Below are positions 10,561-21,150 of a stretch of DNA of 64,000 nt, piece after piece. Made by a program: the position numbers and the translations under genes. Source of the stretch: Chaetoderma sp. LZ-2023a (taxonomy: Eukaryota > Mollusca > Caudofoveata > Chaetodermatida > Chaetodermatidae); NCBI GenBank assembly GCA_034401795.1, contig CM067366.1, positions 73,641,087 to 73,705,086 of the forward strand. Direction: 5' to 3'. The first letter of the stretch is position 1. Each line of letters opens with the position of its first letter. Below the pieces are notes generated by a model, which was not told the DNA's origin, searched no databases, and worked only from the letters and a program-made list of their open reading frames with translations.

Positions 10561-13500
10561 CTAGTTATAGGACAACAAAACTATCATTTCAGAGATTGGA
10601 CGAGTGTATGTGTTAACATTGCCTCCCTTAACTGTGCGAACAACCGCCTTGCGTATATTATCATCGCCTCCTGAAATGGGATTAAGGACAATTCCTACGG
10701 GCCAATCGTTCCTGTGACTGCCTTTCTCCTTAAGGAGAACCACATCATTCACTTTGATGTTGGGACAACTATCAGTCCATTTTCGTCTGATTTGCAATGC
10801 GTGTAGATATTCCTGTCGCCAGCGTTTCCAAAAGGTGTCGGCCAGTAATTGGACTCGTTTCCACTGAGCCTTATACATATCACTTTCATTGTACTGACTC
10901 AGTGGCTCAATTGGCTGATTTGATTTTTGGGTAAGTAGTATGTTTGGAGTGAGTATAAATGGTGACTCGGAGTCTGTGGACACGGGTACCAGAGGACGAG
11001 AGTTGACTATGGCGCATACTTCAGCCATGAAGGTGACAAGAACATCATGAGTCAAGTTCTTTGATGCCACCTCCATCAGCATGGAATCAAGAATACGCCT
11101 AGTAACTCCTATCATCCGTTCCCATGATCCACCCATGTGTGATGAATGAGGAGGATTGAACAACCACTCTACTCCATTGTTATACAAGAAGTTACTAACT
11201 GGGCCATCTTCAACGTTGATAGCATCTATCCCTAGATTATCAGTAGCCCCAGTAAAATTGGTTCCTCGATCTGACCGAAATTGTTTTACCTTACCTCTGA
11301 TAGAAAGAAGTCGTCTAAGAGCATTAATGAACGACGATGCGCTCATATCCTCTACTATCTCGATGTGAATTGCCCGTGTGGTAAGGCATGAAAACATGAT
11401 AGCCCATCGCTTACTATTAGCTGCACCTCCCCGGGTGCGACGGGTTATCACAGACCAATGGCCAAACGTGTCGACACCTACATACGTGAAAGGAGGAGCA
11501 GGAGATAAGCGGTCAGATGGCAAGTCAGCCATCTTTTGATGTGATTCAATTCCTCTCAACTTCCTACACCGCACACATTTATGACATATTGATGACACCA
11601 GTCGTTTACATCCTATTACCCAGTAACCAGCTGCCCTGACTGCACCCTCAGTGAAGTGGCGCCCTTGATGTCTAACAGATTCGTGATAATGACGTACCAA
11701 CAAGGTGGCAACATGGTGTTTTCCAGGGATAATGATCGGATGCTTTTCTTCTGTTGTTAGGCAGGTTTTGCTTAGACGTCCTCCGACTCGCAAAATACCA
11801 TCAGGATCGAGAATTGGGCTGAGGACACGAAGCTTGCTGTTTTTTGACAAATTCTGCTTATTGTTGATGCAATCAATTTCATCGTCATACATCTCATATT
11901 GCAGCTGCTTGATAATCAGTTGTTCAGCATCTACATAGGTAGCCACCGTTCTAGATTCTGAGCAGGTGTGCCATCCTTTACAATTTGTCTTGCCTTGATA
12001 AGTTTGTGTTATGTGCTTAAGACGTGCAATAGTTTCAATGAGCCTACTCCAGGACGAAAATCTTTCGAAACGCTCTGACCCCAAGCAGACCGGATTAGAC
12101 AAGTTAGTTGTAAGGGTCACAACATCTGACTTAAGTTCCTTATCTTGATTAGGATTACAAAGAGGAAAGGACTGGGCTAGGGATTCACTAGGAAGCTGAG
12201 ATGGGCCTAGAAGCCAAGTGCTGTTATCTGTGTTAGTCAAAAATTTTGGACGTGTTGCAGAGTCAGCTGGGTTTAATTCGGTGGAAATGAAATTCCACTG
12301 ATGAGGATCAGACGATCTTCTAATGCGCTGCACCCGATTACTGACGTACGTATGGAAACGTCTAGTCTGGTTGTGTAAGTATCCTAGTACAACTTTACTA
12401 TCTGTAAAGAATTGAATAGATTTCAAATCTATGCTTAACTGATCGGATATTACTTCAGCAATTTCAATTGCCAAAACAGCTGCACATAGTTCTAGCCTAG
12501 GAATTGTATGCCCATGAACAGGTGCAACTTTATTTCTTCCTAATACAAAACCAACTTGTTGTTTCCCGTCTTTGTCGGTTGCCTTAATATATCCAACTGC
12601 AGCAATAGCTTCTTCGGAAGCATCACTGTAAATGAGAAGTTCCTGTTTAACAGGATTAGGCAGAGATATGAATGCGCGGGGAATGTGAAGTTGTTGCAAG
12701 GATTGGAGTGAATCCTTCCATTCGTCCCATTTTTGTTCACGATGGGATGGTAACGGATCATCCCAATCAAGAGTTCCGTGTACAAGTTCACGAAGCAGGA
12801 CTTTACCCTTAGCAATGATTGGTGCCACAAAACCGATTGGATCGAAAAGGCTACTTATAGTTGATAAGACACCTCGTCGGGTAAAGGGTTTCTGTTCTGC
12901 TGGAACCTGAAATGTAAATGAATCTGTTTTCAGGTCCCAGCACATTCCCAAACTACGCTGCAGGGGGACAGTATCTGTACCTAAGTCTAAGTCTTTCAGA
13001 TTAGTGGCATGATCACTTGAGGGAAATGCTTGCATCACTTCCTGACTATTTGAAGCAATTTTGTGCAATCGTATATTTCCCCCTGTCATCAAGGCTTGCT
13101 GAGCTCTCTTGAGCAAATCAATGGCTTGCTGCGACGTAGGCTGGGAGGTTAGGGCATCATCCACATAGAAATCCCGTTCAATGAAGTCTACTACATCATC
13201 ACCAAGTTCATCAAAATTTGCTCCAACCCCCACTGCCCTCCGCAAACCATAAGTGGCAACAGCAGGAGATGGTCGATTGCCGAACACGTGAACTTTCATA
13301 TGGTAATCAACCAGATTTTGGGAAATATCGTTGTCCTTGTACCATAGAAATCTTAGATATTTTCTATGGTCTTGCCTAACTTGAAAGCAGTAAAACATTT
13401 GCTGTATGTCTGCGGTTACTGCTATCGTTCCTTTACGAAAGCGTAAGAGTACGCCCAAAAGGTTATTTGTCATGTCTGGTCCCTTAAGTAGTACATCGTT

Positions 13501-16500
13501 GAGGGATAGCCCTTCATGTTTTGCGGATGAATCAAAAACACCCCTGATTTGATTCGGTTTTTGAGGATGATATACCCCAAACAAGGGGAGATACCAGCAT
13601 TCTTCATTTTGATTCAATGGTGGAGCTAACTCTGCATGTCCACTATCAAGAATGCCAGTCATGAATGTAAGGAAGTGTTGTCTCTCTACTGGGTTGGACA
13701 TTAGACTGTTATGCAGTGTCTTTGCACGTCTCAAAGCCTGCGACCTGTTATTAGGAAGACGTTGTCTTGGAGTGCGAAAAGCAAGGGGAGCGATCCAGTT
13801 TCCCTCTGGGGATCTGATGAATTCTGTGTCCATTATTTGGAGGAATTCTCTATCCTCTATAGATAGACCTGGCTTTTCGTCATCTTCGGTTCGTGTAAAC
13901 ACTGCTGAACCTAGGCTGTCATCTTTAGTGATGACTGATGAGAAATCATTGGATTTGTTCATAATTTGTTGGTCTTTTACATCCAGCTCATTTACACAAA
14001 GCTGGAAGTGAGATGGACGACCGTTACTCAACAGGTGTGTTTTATTTACAGTGAAGTTGTTTGGTCTATGGGCACGACCTAGACATGTCTCACCAATGAT
14101 TACCCAACCCAAACGAAGTCTCTGACCATAAGGCGAATTTGTTGGGCTGATACGTTGAGATAAAACATGGTGAGCGACTGGAACATCCCGACCTATCAAT
14201 AACAATATTTGAGAGTTTTCGTCTAAGGGTGGTATTTGGCTTGCGATATCAGCCAGATGGGGGTGACATTTAGCAACTTCTTGAGTGGGTATCTCCTCTC
14301 TGATGTCTGGAATTTGGTTGCATTCTATCAGAACGGGGAGATCTACCCGACCACTACCATTCAGTGCCTCAATTACATAATTATTTGCACGGCGACCAGT
14401 TGTCTGTACACGACCACCACAAGAAGACAGCGTGTATGGGGTCACTTGACCATGCTCATTGAAAAAATCAAAGAAATCTGATCTAGCTAATGATACATTA
14501 CTTTGCTCGTCTAAAATTACATACATTCGCTTATATTTATCAGGTTGTCCTCTAGGATACACATCTGCCAGGATGTTTTTGCTACATGATTTTCCATTGA
14601 AGGACGGTCCACAAATTTGTGTGCATTTTGTGTTGCATGTGGCAGTATCACCCCTCTCCCCGCCGACAACTGACTCAGGAGGAGGGGCCTTTGATTCTGC
14701 AGCTATCGGATTATTAAGGTGTAGTGCTGTTGCATGACGAGAGCTATTACACATGGTACATTTGACATTATCTTTACAGACCCGAGACATGTGTGCTGTG
14801 GAAAGACAACATCGAAAACAAATGCCATGTTCTTTAAGAAAGCTCCTACGTTCTTCTAAAGGTTTTATTTGGAAACCTCGACACTCATTAAGGGAGTGAT
14901 TTGTTTTATGTATAGGGCACTTTGTAATAGTTCCTTTATCGTCCACAATTAAATCATTGGAGACGTCTGTTTTCTTAGAAGATACATGAATCTTCACATT
15001 TCCATACCCTGTGGCTTTACCTTTCTCTTGTGGATTGTATGAGATCATATCATAGGCAAAACTTGGATCATTCTGGATTTGACTCATCTCTCGGATAAAT
15101 TCCACAAAAACTGAAAATGGAGGGAATGAAACCTGATACATCTTCTTATATCTCGATGCATATGTCATCCACTTCTGCTGTAAGCCATACGTGAGCTTGT
15201 TTACAATTGGAATAATCCCGGCTGACGAGTCAAAATACGCTAGGAGGGTTCTATAGTTACCATCCTCTTTGGTAGACTCTATCTCTGATAGAATATCTGA
15301 TAATTCGTACAAGCGTTTATTGTCTTTGTTTGTCATCTTCTGAAATCTGTCTAATTTAGATTTTAGTGCAGCTTCAACCATTTCAGGTGCCCCAAATCTC
15401 TCTTCTAATCGTTCCCAAATACGCCTAATTCCTCTCTCTGGATTGTTGGCATTTGCTGCTCTTATACTTAGTGCGTGCTTACCAGAATCTGGACCTAACC
15501 ATTTCACCAACAGGTCCATCTCTTCGTTAGCTGTTACGTTCAGTTCACTGGTAATGCTGAGAAAACCAGCTTTCCAACTTGCATAAGATTCAGGTTGATC
15601 ATTATAGGCACTAAGCCTGGTTAAAAGGAGTTCTTTCTTTAGTAAGAATTTGGTTAGTTCAACAACGACTGTCGGACCACAGTTTTCATCAGGCTTTGGA
15701 GGAGGTCTCTCATTCCCTGATGGGTTTGGATTATAAGTTGGAGCATGTGGATTCAAGTTGAAGTTACGAGGTTGAAAAATACCATTAGAGTAAGGTTGAG
15801 GACCAACATTAAATTGATGCTGTGGTGGGTCCACATCAGGCTGAGAACCACCACCAGAGTAGGGCTGTGGACCAACACTAAATTGATGCTGTAGTGGGTC
15901 CACATGAGGTCGAGAACCACCACCAGAGTAAGGCTGTGGACCAACATTAAATTGATGTTGTGGTGGGTCCACAAGAGGCCGAGAACCACCATCAGAGTAA
16001 GGCTGCGGACCAACATTAAATTGATGTTGTGGTGGGTCCACATGAGGCCGAGAACCACCACCAGAGTAAGGCTGTGGACCAACATTAAATTGATGTTGTG
16101 GTGGGTCCACATGAGGCCGAGAACCACCACCAGAGTAAGGCTGCGGACCTACATTAAACTGATGCTGTGATAGGACCACATGAGGGCGAGGCTGATGGTT
16201 TGATACAAAATTAGGTTGATGTGGTATAACATTGGAATGAGGTTGTACCACATCAGAGTGAGATCGTGGCAAAAGATTAGGAGGAGGCAGTCTCATTACC
16301 TGAAGAAAAGGTACAATATTAGGATGCGATTGTAATACATTATGCGGTTGCAAGCAAATGTTAGGAGGAGACAAGGTTACAACATGACACCGGTTATCGT
16401 TTTCAGCTTTTATTGTTTGTTTTGGGTTCATATTTAAACCCAGAGGCATTGAGCTGATCCACGTAGTTTTGTGTACGTTCACCAGGGTCCTCCTCGGGTA

Positions 16501-16533
16501 ACGAAATATCTGGCGACCGATCAGAACTGTCAC
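10561..16533 (-). CDS. BEL/Pao gag-pol polyprotein
   Basis: 1990 codons without a stop. The N-terminal 260 residues are Pro/His/Gln-rich and include six copies of a 23-residue repeat. A DUF1759-type gag region lies at about 290-450 and Cys/His knuckles at about 555-620. The protease-like region has LDEQSN at 674-679, where a retropepsin would have D-S/T-G. RT has the catalytic YVDD at about 1123-1126, and the Pao A17/RNase H region spans about 1230-1480. Integrase carries an H-C-C zinc site and catalytic Asp1688, Asp1755 and Glu1805 (49-residue D-E spacing). A DUF5641-like tail ends near the stop. Its first 44 codons overlap the upstream gag frame, offset by one base. The annotated Met start is therefore doubtful and frameshifted entry is likelier. 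Otherwise it looks intact and potentially active. Confidence 0.93.
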   Translation of the reverse strand: MTVLIGRQIFRYPRRTLVNVHKTTWISSMPLGLNMNPKQTIKAENDNRCHVVTLSPPNICLQPHNVLQSHPNIVPFLQVMRLPPPNLLPRSHSDVVQPHSNVIPHQPNFVSNHQPRPHVVLSQHQFNVGPQPYSGGGSRPHVDPPQHQFNVGPQPYSGGGSRPHVDPPQHQFNVGPQPYSDGGSRPLVDPPQHQFNVGPQPYSGGGSRPHVDPLQHQFSVGPQPYSGGGSQPDVDPPQHQFNVGPQPYSNGIFQPRNFNLNPHAPTYNPNPSGNERPPPKPDENCGPTVVVELTKFLLKKELLLTRLSAYNDQPESYASWKAGFLSITSELNVTANEEMDLLVKWLGPDSGKHALSIRAANANNPERGIRRIWERLEERFGAPEMVEAALKSKLDRFQKMTNKDNKRLYELSDILSEIESTKEDGNYRTLLAYFDSSAGIIPIVNKLTYGLQQKWMTYASRYKKMYQVSFPPFSVFVEFIREMSQIQNDPSFAYDMISYNPQEKGKATGYGNVKIHVSSKKTDVSNDLIVDDKGTITKCPIHKTNHSLNECRGFQIKPLEERRSFLKEHGICFRCCLSTAHMSRVCKDNVKCTMCNSSRHATALHLNNPIAAESKAPPPESVVGGERGDTATCNTKCTQICGPSFNGKSCSKNILADVYPRGQPDKYKRMYVILDEQSNVSLARSDFFDFFNEHGQVTPYTLSSCGGRVQTTGRRANNYVIEALNGSGRVDLPVLIECNQIPDIREEIPTQEVAKCHPHLADIASQIPPLDENSQILLLIGRDVPVAHHVLSQRISPTNSPYGQRLRLGWVIIGETCLGRAHRPNNFTVNKTHLLSNGRPSHFQLCVNELDVKDQQIMNKSNDFSSVITKDDSLGSAVFTRTEDDEKPGLSIEDREFLQIMDTEFIRSPEGNWIAPLAFRTPRQRLPNNRSQALRRAKTLHNSLMSNPVERQHFLTFMTGILDSGHAELAPPLNQNEECWYLPLFGVYHPQKPNQIRGVFDSSAKHEGLSLNDVLLKGPDMTNNLLGVLLRFRKGTIAVTADIQQMFYCFQVRQDHRKYLRFLWYKDNDISQNLVDYHMKVHVFGNRPSPAVATYGLRRAVGVGANFDELGDDVVDFIERDFYVDDALTSQPTSQQAIDLLKRAQQALMTGGNIRLHKIASNSQEVMQAFPSSDHATNLKDLDLGTDTVPLQRSLGMCWDLKTDSFTFQVPAEQKPFTRRGVLSTISSLFDPIGFVAPIIAKGKVLLRELVHGTLDWDDPLPSHREQKWDEWKDSLQSLQQLHIPRAFISLPNPVKQELLIYSDASEEAIAAVGYIKATDKDGKQQVGFVLGRNKVAPVHGHTIPRLELCAAVLAIEIAEVISDQLSIDLKSIQFFTDSKVVLGYLHNQTRRFHTYVSNRVQRIRRSSDPHQWNFISTELNPADSATRPKFLTNTDNSTWLLGPSQLPSESLAQSFPLCNPNQDKELKSDVVTLTTNLSNPVCLGSERFERFSSWSRLIETIARLKHITQTYQGKTNCKGWHTCSESRTVATYVDAEQLIIKQLQYEMYDDEIDCINNKQNLSKNSKLRVLSPILDPDGILRVGGRLSKTCLTTEEKHPIIIPGKHHVATLLVRHYHESVRHQGRHFTEGAVRAAGYWVIGCKRLVSSICHKCVRCRKLRGIESHQKMADLPSDRLSPAPPFTYVGVDTFGHWSVITRRTRGGAANSKRWAIMFSCLTTRAIHIEIVEDMSASSFINALRRLLSIRGKVKQFRSDRGTNFTGATDNLGIDAINVEDGPVSNFLYNNGVEWLFNPPHSSHMGGSWERMIGVTRRILDSMLMEVASKNLTHDVLVTFMAEVCAIVNSRPLVPVSTDSESPFILTPNILLTQKSNQPIEPLSQYNESDMYKAQWKRVQLLADTFWKRWRQEYLHALQIRRKWTDSCPNIKVNDVVLLKEKGSHRNDWPVGIVLNPISGGDDNIRKAVVRTVKGGNVNTYTRPISEMIVLLSYN
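15768..16185 (-). repeat. 69-bp coding minisatellite in BEL gag
   Basis: Six near-identical 69-bp units (period visible from TTAAATTGATG at about 15810, 15879, 15948, 16017, 16086 and 16155). Each encodes 23 residues built on HQFNVGPQPYSGGGSRP. Because 69 is a multiple of three the frame is preserved, so copy number could change without breaking gag. The unit is Gln/Pro/Gly-rich and probably disordered. Small differences (R/Q, H/L/D) distinguish the units. Confidence 0.9.
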
Positions 16534-17170
16534 TATCCAGGTCGTTCATCGCTTGAAGTGCTTTGGCTTCTGCGTCTGTTTCAGCGGCTCGTTCTCGCGT
16601 TTTCAGAAGTCCTAAGTCAGCGTCAAGCTCGGCTTGCATTCTGGTTGTCTCTGCCGTGATGAGTTGTTGCTTCTGTACTAGATGCGCCTGTTGTTTAAGA
16701 ATTTCTGCTTGTTTTTCAGCGAAAACGACACGAGCCTTAGCTGCTTCAGCTTCTGCCTTTTTTCTAGCTAAGATAGAACTGATGTTTGATACACGGCTGG
16801 ATTTATTTGATTGTGAGTTTGGTTTAGAATTTGTGTCCGTACTGCAGTCTAATTTCGCTATAGCATTTTCAAATAATAGTTTATGCTTATTAATCACATG
16901 TTTATGTGTTTCTAAGTCTTCTCTGCTATCGATAGTGTTCTTTCTTGTTAGAAATTCACAGTACTCTTCAGAGATGGAAATATAATGATCATAATGACGA
17001 GATAGCTCGGTACGCAGTTGGCGCATGCCGGAACGACTAGCTGGAATTTCATGTTCGGGATTGAGTCCTTTCCAGACAGTTTCTAATTTTACTTGATATA
17101 TATTTCGCGTTGATTCATAGAATTCGGTACCCTTTTCGGTAAGCGATCTAGTCTGTCTTAGACGTGACAT
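16403..17170 (-). CDS. BEL/Pao upstream gag ORF
   Basis: 255 codons from MSRLRQTRSLTEKG. The first 100 residues are helical and charged. About residues 125-200 form an Ala/Glu/Gln/Arg-rich segment that looks like a coiled coil (ARKKAEAEAAKARVVFAEKQ), and the end is acidic (DSDSSDRSPD). This is typical of the N-terminal part of Pao-type gag, usually fused to the DUF1759 region. Here it stops at 16403, inside the first 44 codons of the large ORF and one base out of frame. Either a programmed +1 (or -2) shift in 16403-16533 joins them, or a recent 1-base indel split the gene. The start is about 190 bases inside the 5' LTR, consistent with a leader. Confidence 0.85.
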   Translation of the reverse strand: MSRLRQTRSLTEKGTEFYESTRNIYQVKLETVWKGLNPEHEIPASRSGMRQLRTELSRHYDHYISISEEYCEFLTRKNTIDSREDLETHKHVINKHKLLFENAIAKLDCSTDTNSKPNSQSNKSSRVSNISSILARKKAEAEAAKARVVFAEKQAEILKQQAHLVQKQQLITAETTRMQAELDADLGLLKTRERAAETDAEAKALQAMNDLDSDSSDRSPDISLPEEDPGERTQNYVDQLNASGFKYEPKTNNKS

Positions 17171-17357
17171 TGTTACGGATATTACGATGTAGTTGTACGG
17201 TTAATTGACAAAACACTGTAATAGACGGAAAACGAATGAATGTTGTCGTCGGGACGAAGACACCCGCTACTAGTCCAGAATGTTTTTCAATAGTATAGCT
17301 ATTATGCAAATTGAGAGTCGGCAGTGCACTTTATGTTGTCTGATGAAGTCTTTTTAC

Positions 17358-17737
17358 TGTTCTGTCCGACTACTGAAGGGTACAAAGAACGACAGACAGT
17401 TAACCTCTGCATGCATGAGTATCGACTTTATTAGATTTCAAACACGATGGATGCGTATACACTAATCTGTTGAGTGCATGTGCGAGTGCATGAAAGCGTT
17501 GATTACGTTCGTTGCGTGTGTTCATGGATACATGGATGCGTGGATGCGGTAAAAAGACTGTGCTAGCCATTAGCCCAAGAAAATGGGTATAATTACGGCG
17601 AATTACGACATAATAAAAACAACGTGGCTTGTTTTCTTCTTGTTGTTGACTTGGAACCACGTACCGGGCACGAGCGTTCTGAAACGACACATCCAAACAC
17701 GTTCAGAATCACGTACTGTCCTGTACAGGACAGAACA
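17358..17737 (-). repeat. BEL/Pao 5' LTR
   Basis: 380 bp, the promoter-side LTR of the minus-strand element. It pairs with 10006-10386. The leader between it and the first gag ATG (17171-17357) is non-coding. The primer-binding site should lie immediately inside at about 17340-17357, but I could not match it to a tRNA by eye. Confidence 0.95.
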
Positions 17738-17742
17738 ATGAT

Positions 17743-18341
17743 TCTTTTTACAAATCATGGTTTTTATTAAAATAATTAAACTTATACAAAATAAGGGTTG
17801 AAAACTACAAAATGCTATTAGAGTTCAACCTATATCTCTTAGAGCTAATTTGACAAATCAGGTCACATACATGGCGCAATATGCACATCTGATTACTGTA
17901 TCTTCTAAGAAACTGTTTTAAATATTAAAATATCCAAATACTGCATGAGCGTAAAACCCGCCAGGGCGCCAATATTATGTTATCCCCTTTACTAAATTTC
18001 CTTTTTATTTCCGATTTTCTGAACATCATATTTTATATACCCAGTGTTATAGTTTATGCCATGGTTTGACGAATAGACGCGATACGGGAATCAAGATTTT
18101 TTTTATCAAGGAGGGTGAATCGAACCGTTCAACCACTGTTGAGGCAGCCACACGCAAAGAAATAATGAAAGTAAAGTGAAACTATTAGAATTACAAATCA
18201 TTCTTATACAACAAAAGAAAAAGGACAAACGGAAGCCTGTGCCTAGACCATCTAGGATCACCTCAGTCACATTTCCCTCGTCTTAGAGTCAGAGCATAGA
18301 TTCTTAAGTAACCACCACAAGCCACGCTTACTACCACATGA

Positions 18342-18396
<55 letters not shown>

Positions 18397-19320
18397 TATA
18401 TATAAAAGAAACAGTGTCCACCAGGCTTCCAAATTAATGATATTTTGCATGAAATGTCATTGATTATGAAAAATTTATAGAGCAACTCCTTAGCAGGAGT
18501 TTCCACAATTACAAATGATAATTGCTGTATAAGTAATTTTTTTTAAAGGATAACAACTGCGATAGTCACCCAATTTAAATCATCAATCGGACTTCAAATT
18601 GTAAATCATGCTCCAACTCTAATTCAATCATACTCAGAGATATTTCTATGACTTGAGGTGAAAGTCAGCAAGAAACACAACAATCAATTTTCCGTACCTA
18701 CCCCCAATCCAACTTCCTAAGGCCTATCCCTCAGCCTATTCTACTATAGGATAAACCTGATTCCAGGGAACAAATATGAAGATATATTAATAAGAATAGT
18801 AATTCATAATCGTTCCAAAGTCTAGGCATCTTTTCCAAAACCATCATTGCAAACGCACAATATAAACATTAACCAATATAGCATGTCAATCATTGAAACA
18901 GATTTTCAAAATCATGATGAATGAAGCTTCTTTTTAAAAAATACAAATATTTATTCTATTTATAGCCTTACAGGTGTGAAAAAATGGAAAGGCTATGTAG
19001 CCAGTTTATATCAGTTATTTGGGGGAACAAGAAATGGAAAGACCGTGAAATCAGGATAGGTACGGACCTCACCTCAAGTAATTCAATCATTCTTCAATTT
19101 TATTTTTTATTTCTGGGTACATAATAAACATATATTAAATATTAGGAATTAATATCAATTAAAATTTTATTTAAAATAAACCCCATAATCATTCCTCATT
19201 TGAGTAATTCTATGAAAAGACACTGCAAAAATAATCAATTGCTTCACATATAACAACAAAAGCGTTATTTAAGAGAAAAAATTGTCTAAAAAGGAAGATA
19301 TTTCTACTTTAAGCTTTACA
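17743..19320. other. AT-rich intergenic stretch with (TA)n at 18343-18404
   Basis: No coding frame with recognisable motifs. It contains a TA dinucleotide tract of about 60 bases near 18343-18404 with one interruption, and short T-rich runs. An ACTTGAGGTGA motif near 18652 is partly repeated in inverse near 19068, but the match is too short and broken to call an element. Confidence 0.5.
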
Positions 19321-21150
19321 ACTGCCCTCTCAATCACCTTTAATTGAAATTTCAACCCATTTCTGAACTCGATGTAATTCATACAAATAAAATTTTGTTA
19401 ACAAAAGTACATAATTAATATGGGGATACTTGGAAATTTGAGCATATCCAAAAATTATTATTTCTTCCATCTCACCTGTAGTAAAATTTACAGTATTTTC
19501 TATTCTTTTTATTCTATTAAAGACAGAGTACCAGAAATCTAAAGTAAGAGGGCAGTTATAAATAAAGTGAACAATATCTTCAATTGTATTTGGACATCTA
19601 TTACAAAAAGGATCTGTAACAATATTTAATTTGAATAAAAACTTCTTACATGGCAGGATATGATGCAATAATTTAAACTGAAACTGTTTAACTTTATTTT
19701 CAACTGGTAATTTATGGGGAAAAAGACCATATATTAAATTGTGCAGACATCGTACCAGCAGCATCAAATTTCAAAACAGGTATCACAATATTTTCAGCCA
19801 TTAATACATTATAAAAAGATTTAGATCTTTGAACACTGTCATAGAAATTAATACCCTTAAAGCTATGTGCCCGGACAAAATTAAGGTCAGGCCTTAAGTG
19901 GAATTAATGCAATAAATTGCACCCAACTTCCCTATAACAAGCTTTTCTTAATTGATCATATATCCTAAATGTCAACATATCTTTTAAATATAATTTGCGT
20001 CTTAATTTAATATAATTGAGAAAAGACCCATTCACATAAAAAATATCTCAAATAAAAATAATGCCAGCATCATAAAGTTCAGGAATAAAAACAGAGTTAT
20101 TATTAATTAATATTGTTTTATTATTCCATATAATTTGATCAAAGACATCATAATTGGAATCAGACTTAAATTTATTCCAAATTTCTAATAACTTTATAAA
20201 AAGGAGAAAGGATAATTGATAATTTTTTAATGTTAAACTGACAATTTAACAAAAAGCCAAATCGCCAACCTTTTTTTAAATTGTTTCAGGAATTATTTTC
20301 CAGGGAGTGGCAGAAGGTGAAAAATATCTACTAAATCAAACAAGTTTCAAAGATGCATTCATATAGTATAAATTCATGGAGTTAATACCACCATTTTCGA
20401 TTGGGGCATAAAGTTGAATTTGCTTAATCTTTTCACATTTTTTAACCAAATAAATTTATAAAAGACTTTCTCATAGATTTTTTAAGCATACACACTCAAA
20501 AGATGAACTAACCTCGATATACCGTCAGTCTTGACTAAAAAGAGAACGACCAAACATGGTCAAACCTCTCTGATTCCACATATTGAACCTAATTTTAATT
20601 TTATCCAAAACAGATTGTAAATTATTATCGGTATTTAATGTAACGCCTAAATATTTATATACATCAACTTTCTTCAGACCATATGGTATATCATTAGTTG
20701 TATTAACATTACCAAACGGCATTACAACACACTTATCAATATTCAACTTGAGTCCAGAAATGGGTGTTTGCTTCTGATACTATTCATTGGCTTTTTTAAT
20801 GGACCCACAATTATTCACAATGAGTGTAGAATCAGCCATAAAATAAATGCCATGGAAATGTTGTTTATTAATATTAACAAAAATCAATATCAGATTTATG
20901 TCTATAATTATTATTTATTATTTCAGCACAAATAATAAAAATAAGGGGAGAGGACAGCTGGACCACCAGCCCCTTCCATTTTTGAACGAATTTGATGAGA
21001 TTTTATCGTTTAAAACACAACCTTTGATGTTCAATTGAATCAAAAGCTTTTTCAAAATCAAGCATGCAAATATAGCCACCAGTAAAGTCCAAATCAAAAC
21101 ATTCCAAAATGAATCTTACGTTTTCGCCAGGGAATCGAGATTATAATTGC
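19320..21150 (-). pseudogene. Decayed L1/Tx1-like LINE (RT C-terminal half)
   Basis: Minus-strand pieces in order. Near 21010-21065, translation gives DFEKAFDSIEH, the RT-A motif of L1-type elements. At 20525-20746 is NIDKCVVMPFG...YKYLGVTLN...NMWNQRGLTMFGR, the connection after the RT palm. At 19330-19767 is a C-terminal FQFKLLHHILPCKKFLFKL...CNRCPNTIEDIVHFIYNCP, a zf-RVT type CxxC...H...C module. Many stops and frameshifts separate these, and the YxDD segment is not intact. The 5' side is cut at about 21150-21180, where copy B begins. The zf-RVT tail and FEKAFD block favour the L1/Tx1 group over CR1. Confidence 0.8.

Larger units (their letters stand above)
10001..17742 (-). mobile_element. 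Complete BEL/Pao LTR retrotransposon with 5-bp TSD
   Basis: Two LTRs (10006-10386 and 17358-17737) bound a minus-strand gag-pol. The 5 bases ATGAT occur at 10001-10005 and again at 17738-17742, the expected target duplication for this class. The LTRs begin TGTTCTGTCC and end GGACAGAACA. By eye they differ by four substitutions and one 1-base indel, about 98.7% identity, so the insertion is recent. Pol shows BEL-type domain order (gag DUF1759-like, protease-like DUF1758, RT, Pao A17/RNase H, integrase, DUF5641). The 1990-codon frame has no stop. A purine-rich GACGGGGAG directly precedes the 3' LTR on the coding strand and fits a polypurine tract. I could not assign the tRNA primer. Confidence 0.95.

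Noticed and set aside
15753-16170. Frames on both strands (125 and 88 codons) across the BEL gag repeat
   Set aside because: Shadows of the 69-bp coding repeat in other frames. The Gln/Pro/Gly reading in the 1990-codon ORF is the real one.
16520-16985. 140-codon plus-strand Ser/Cys/Ala-rich frame
   Set aside because: Shadow of the coiled-coil gag ORF on the minus strand.
18120-18150. GAATCGAACCGTTCAACC as a tRNA T-arm
   Set aside because: No matching acceptor, D or anticodon arms around it.
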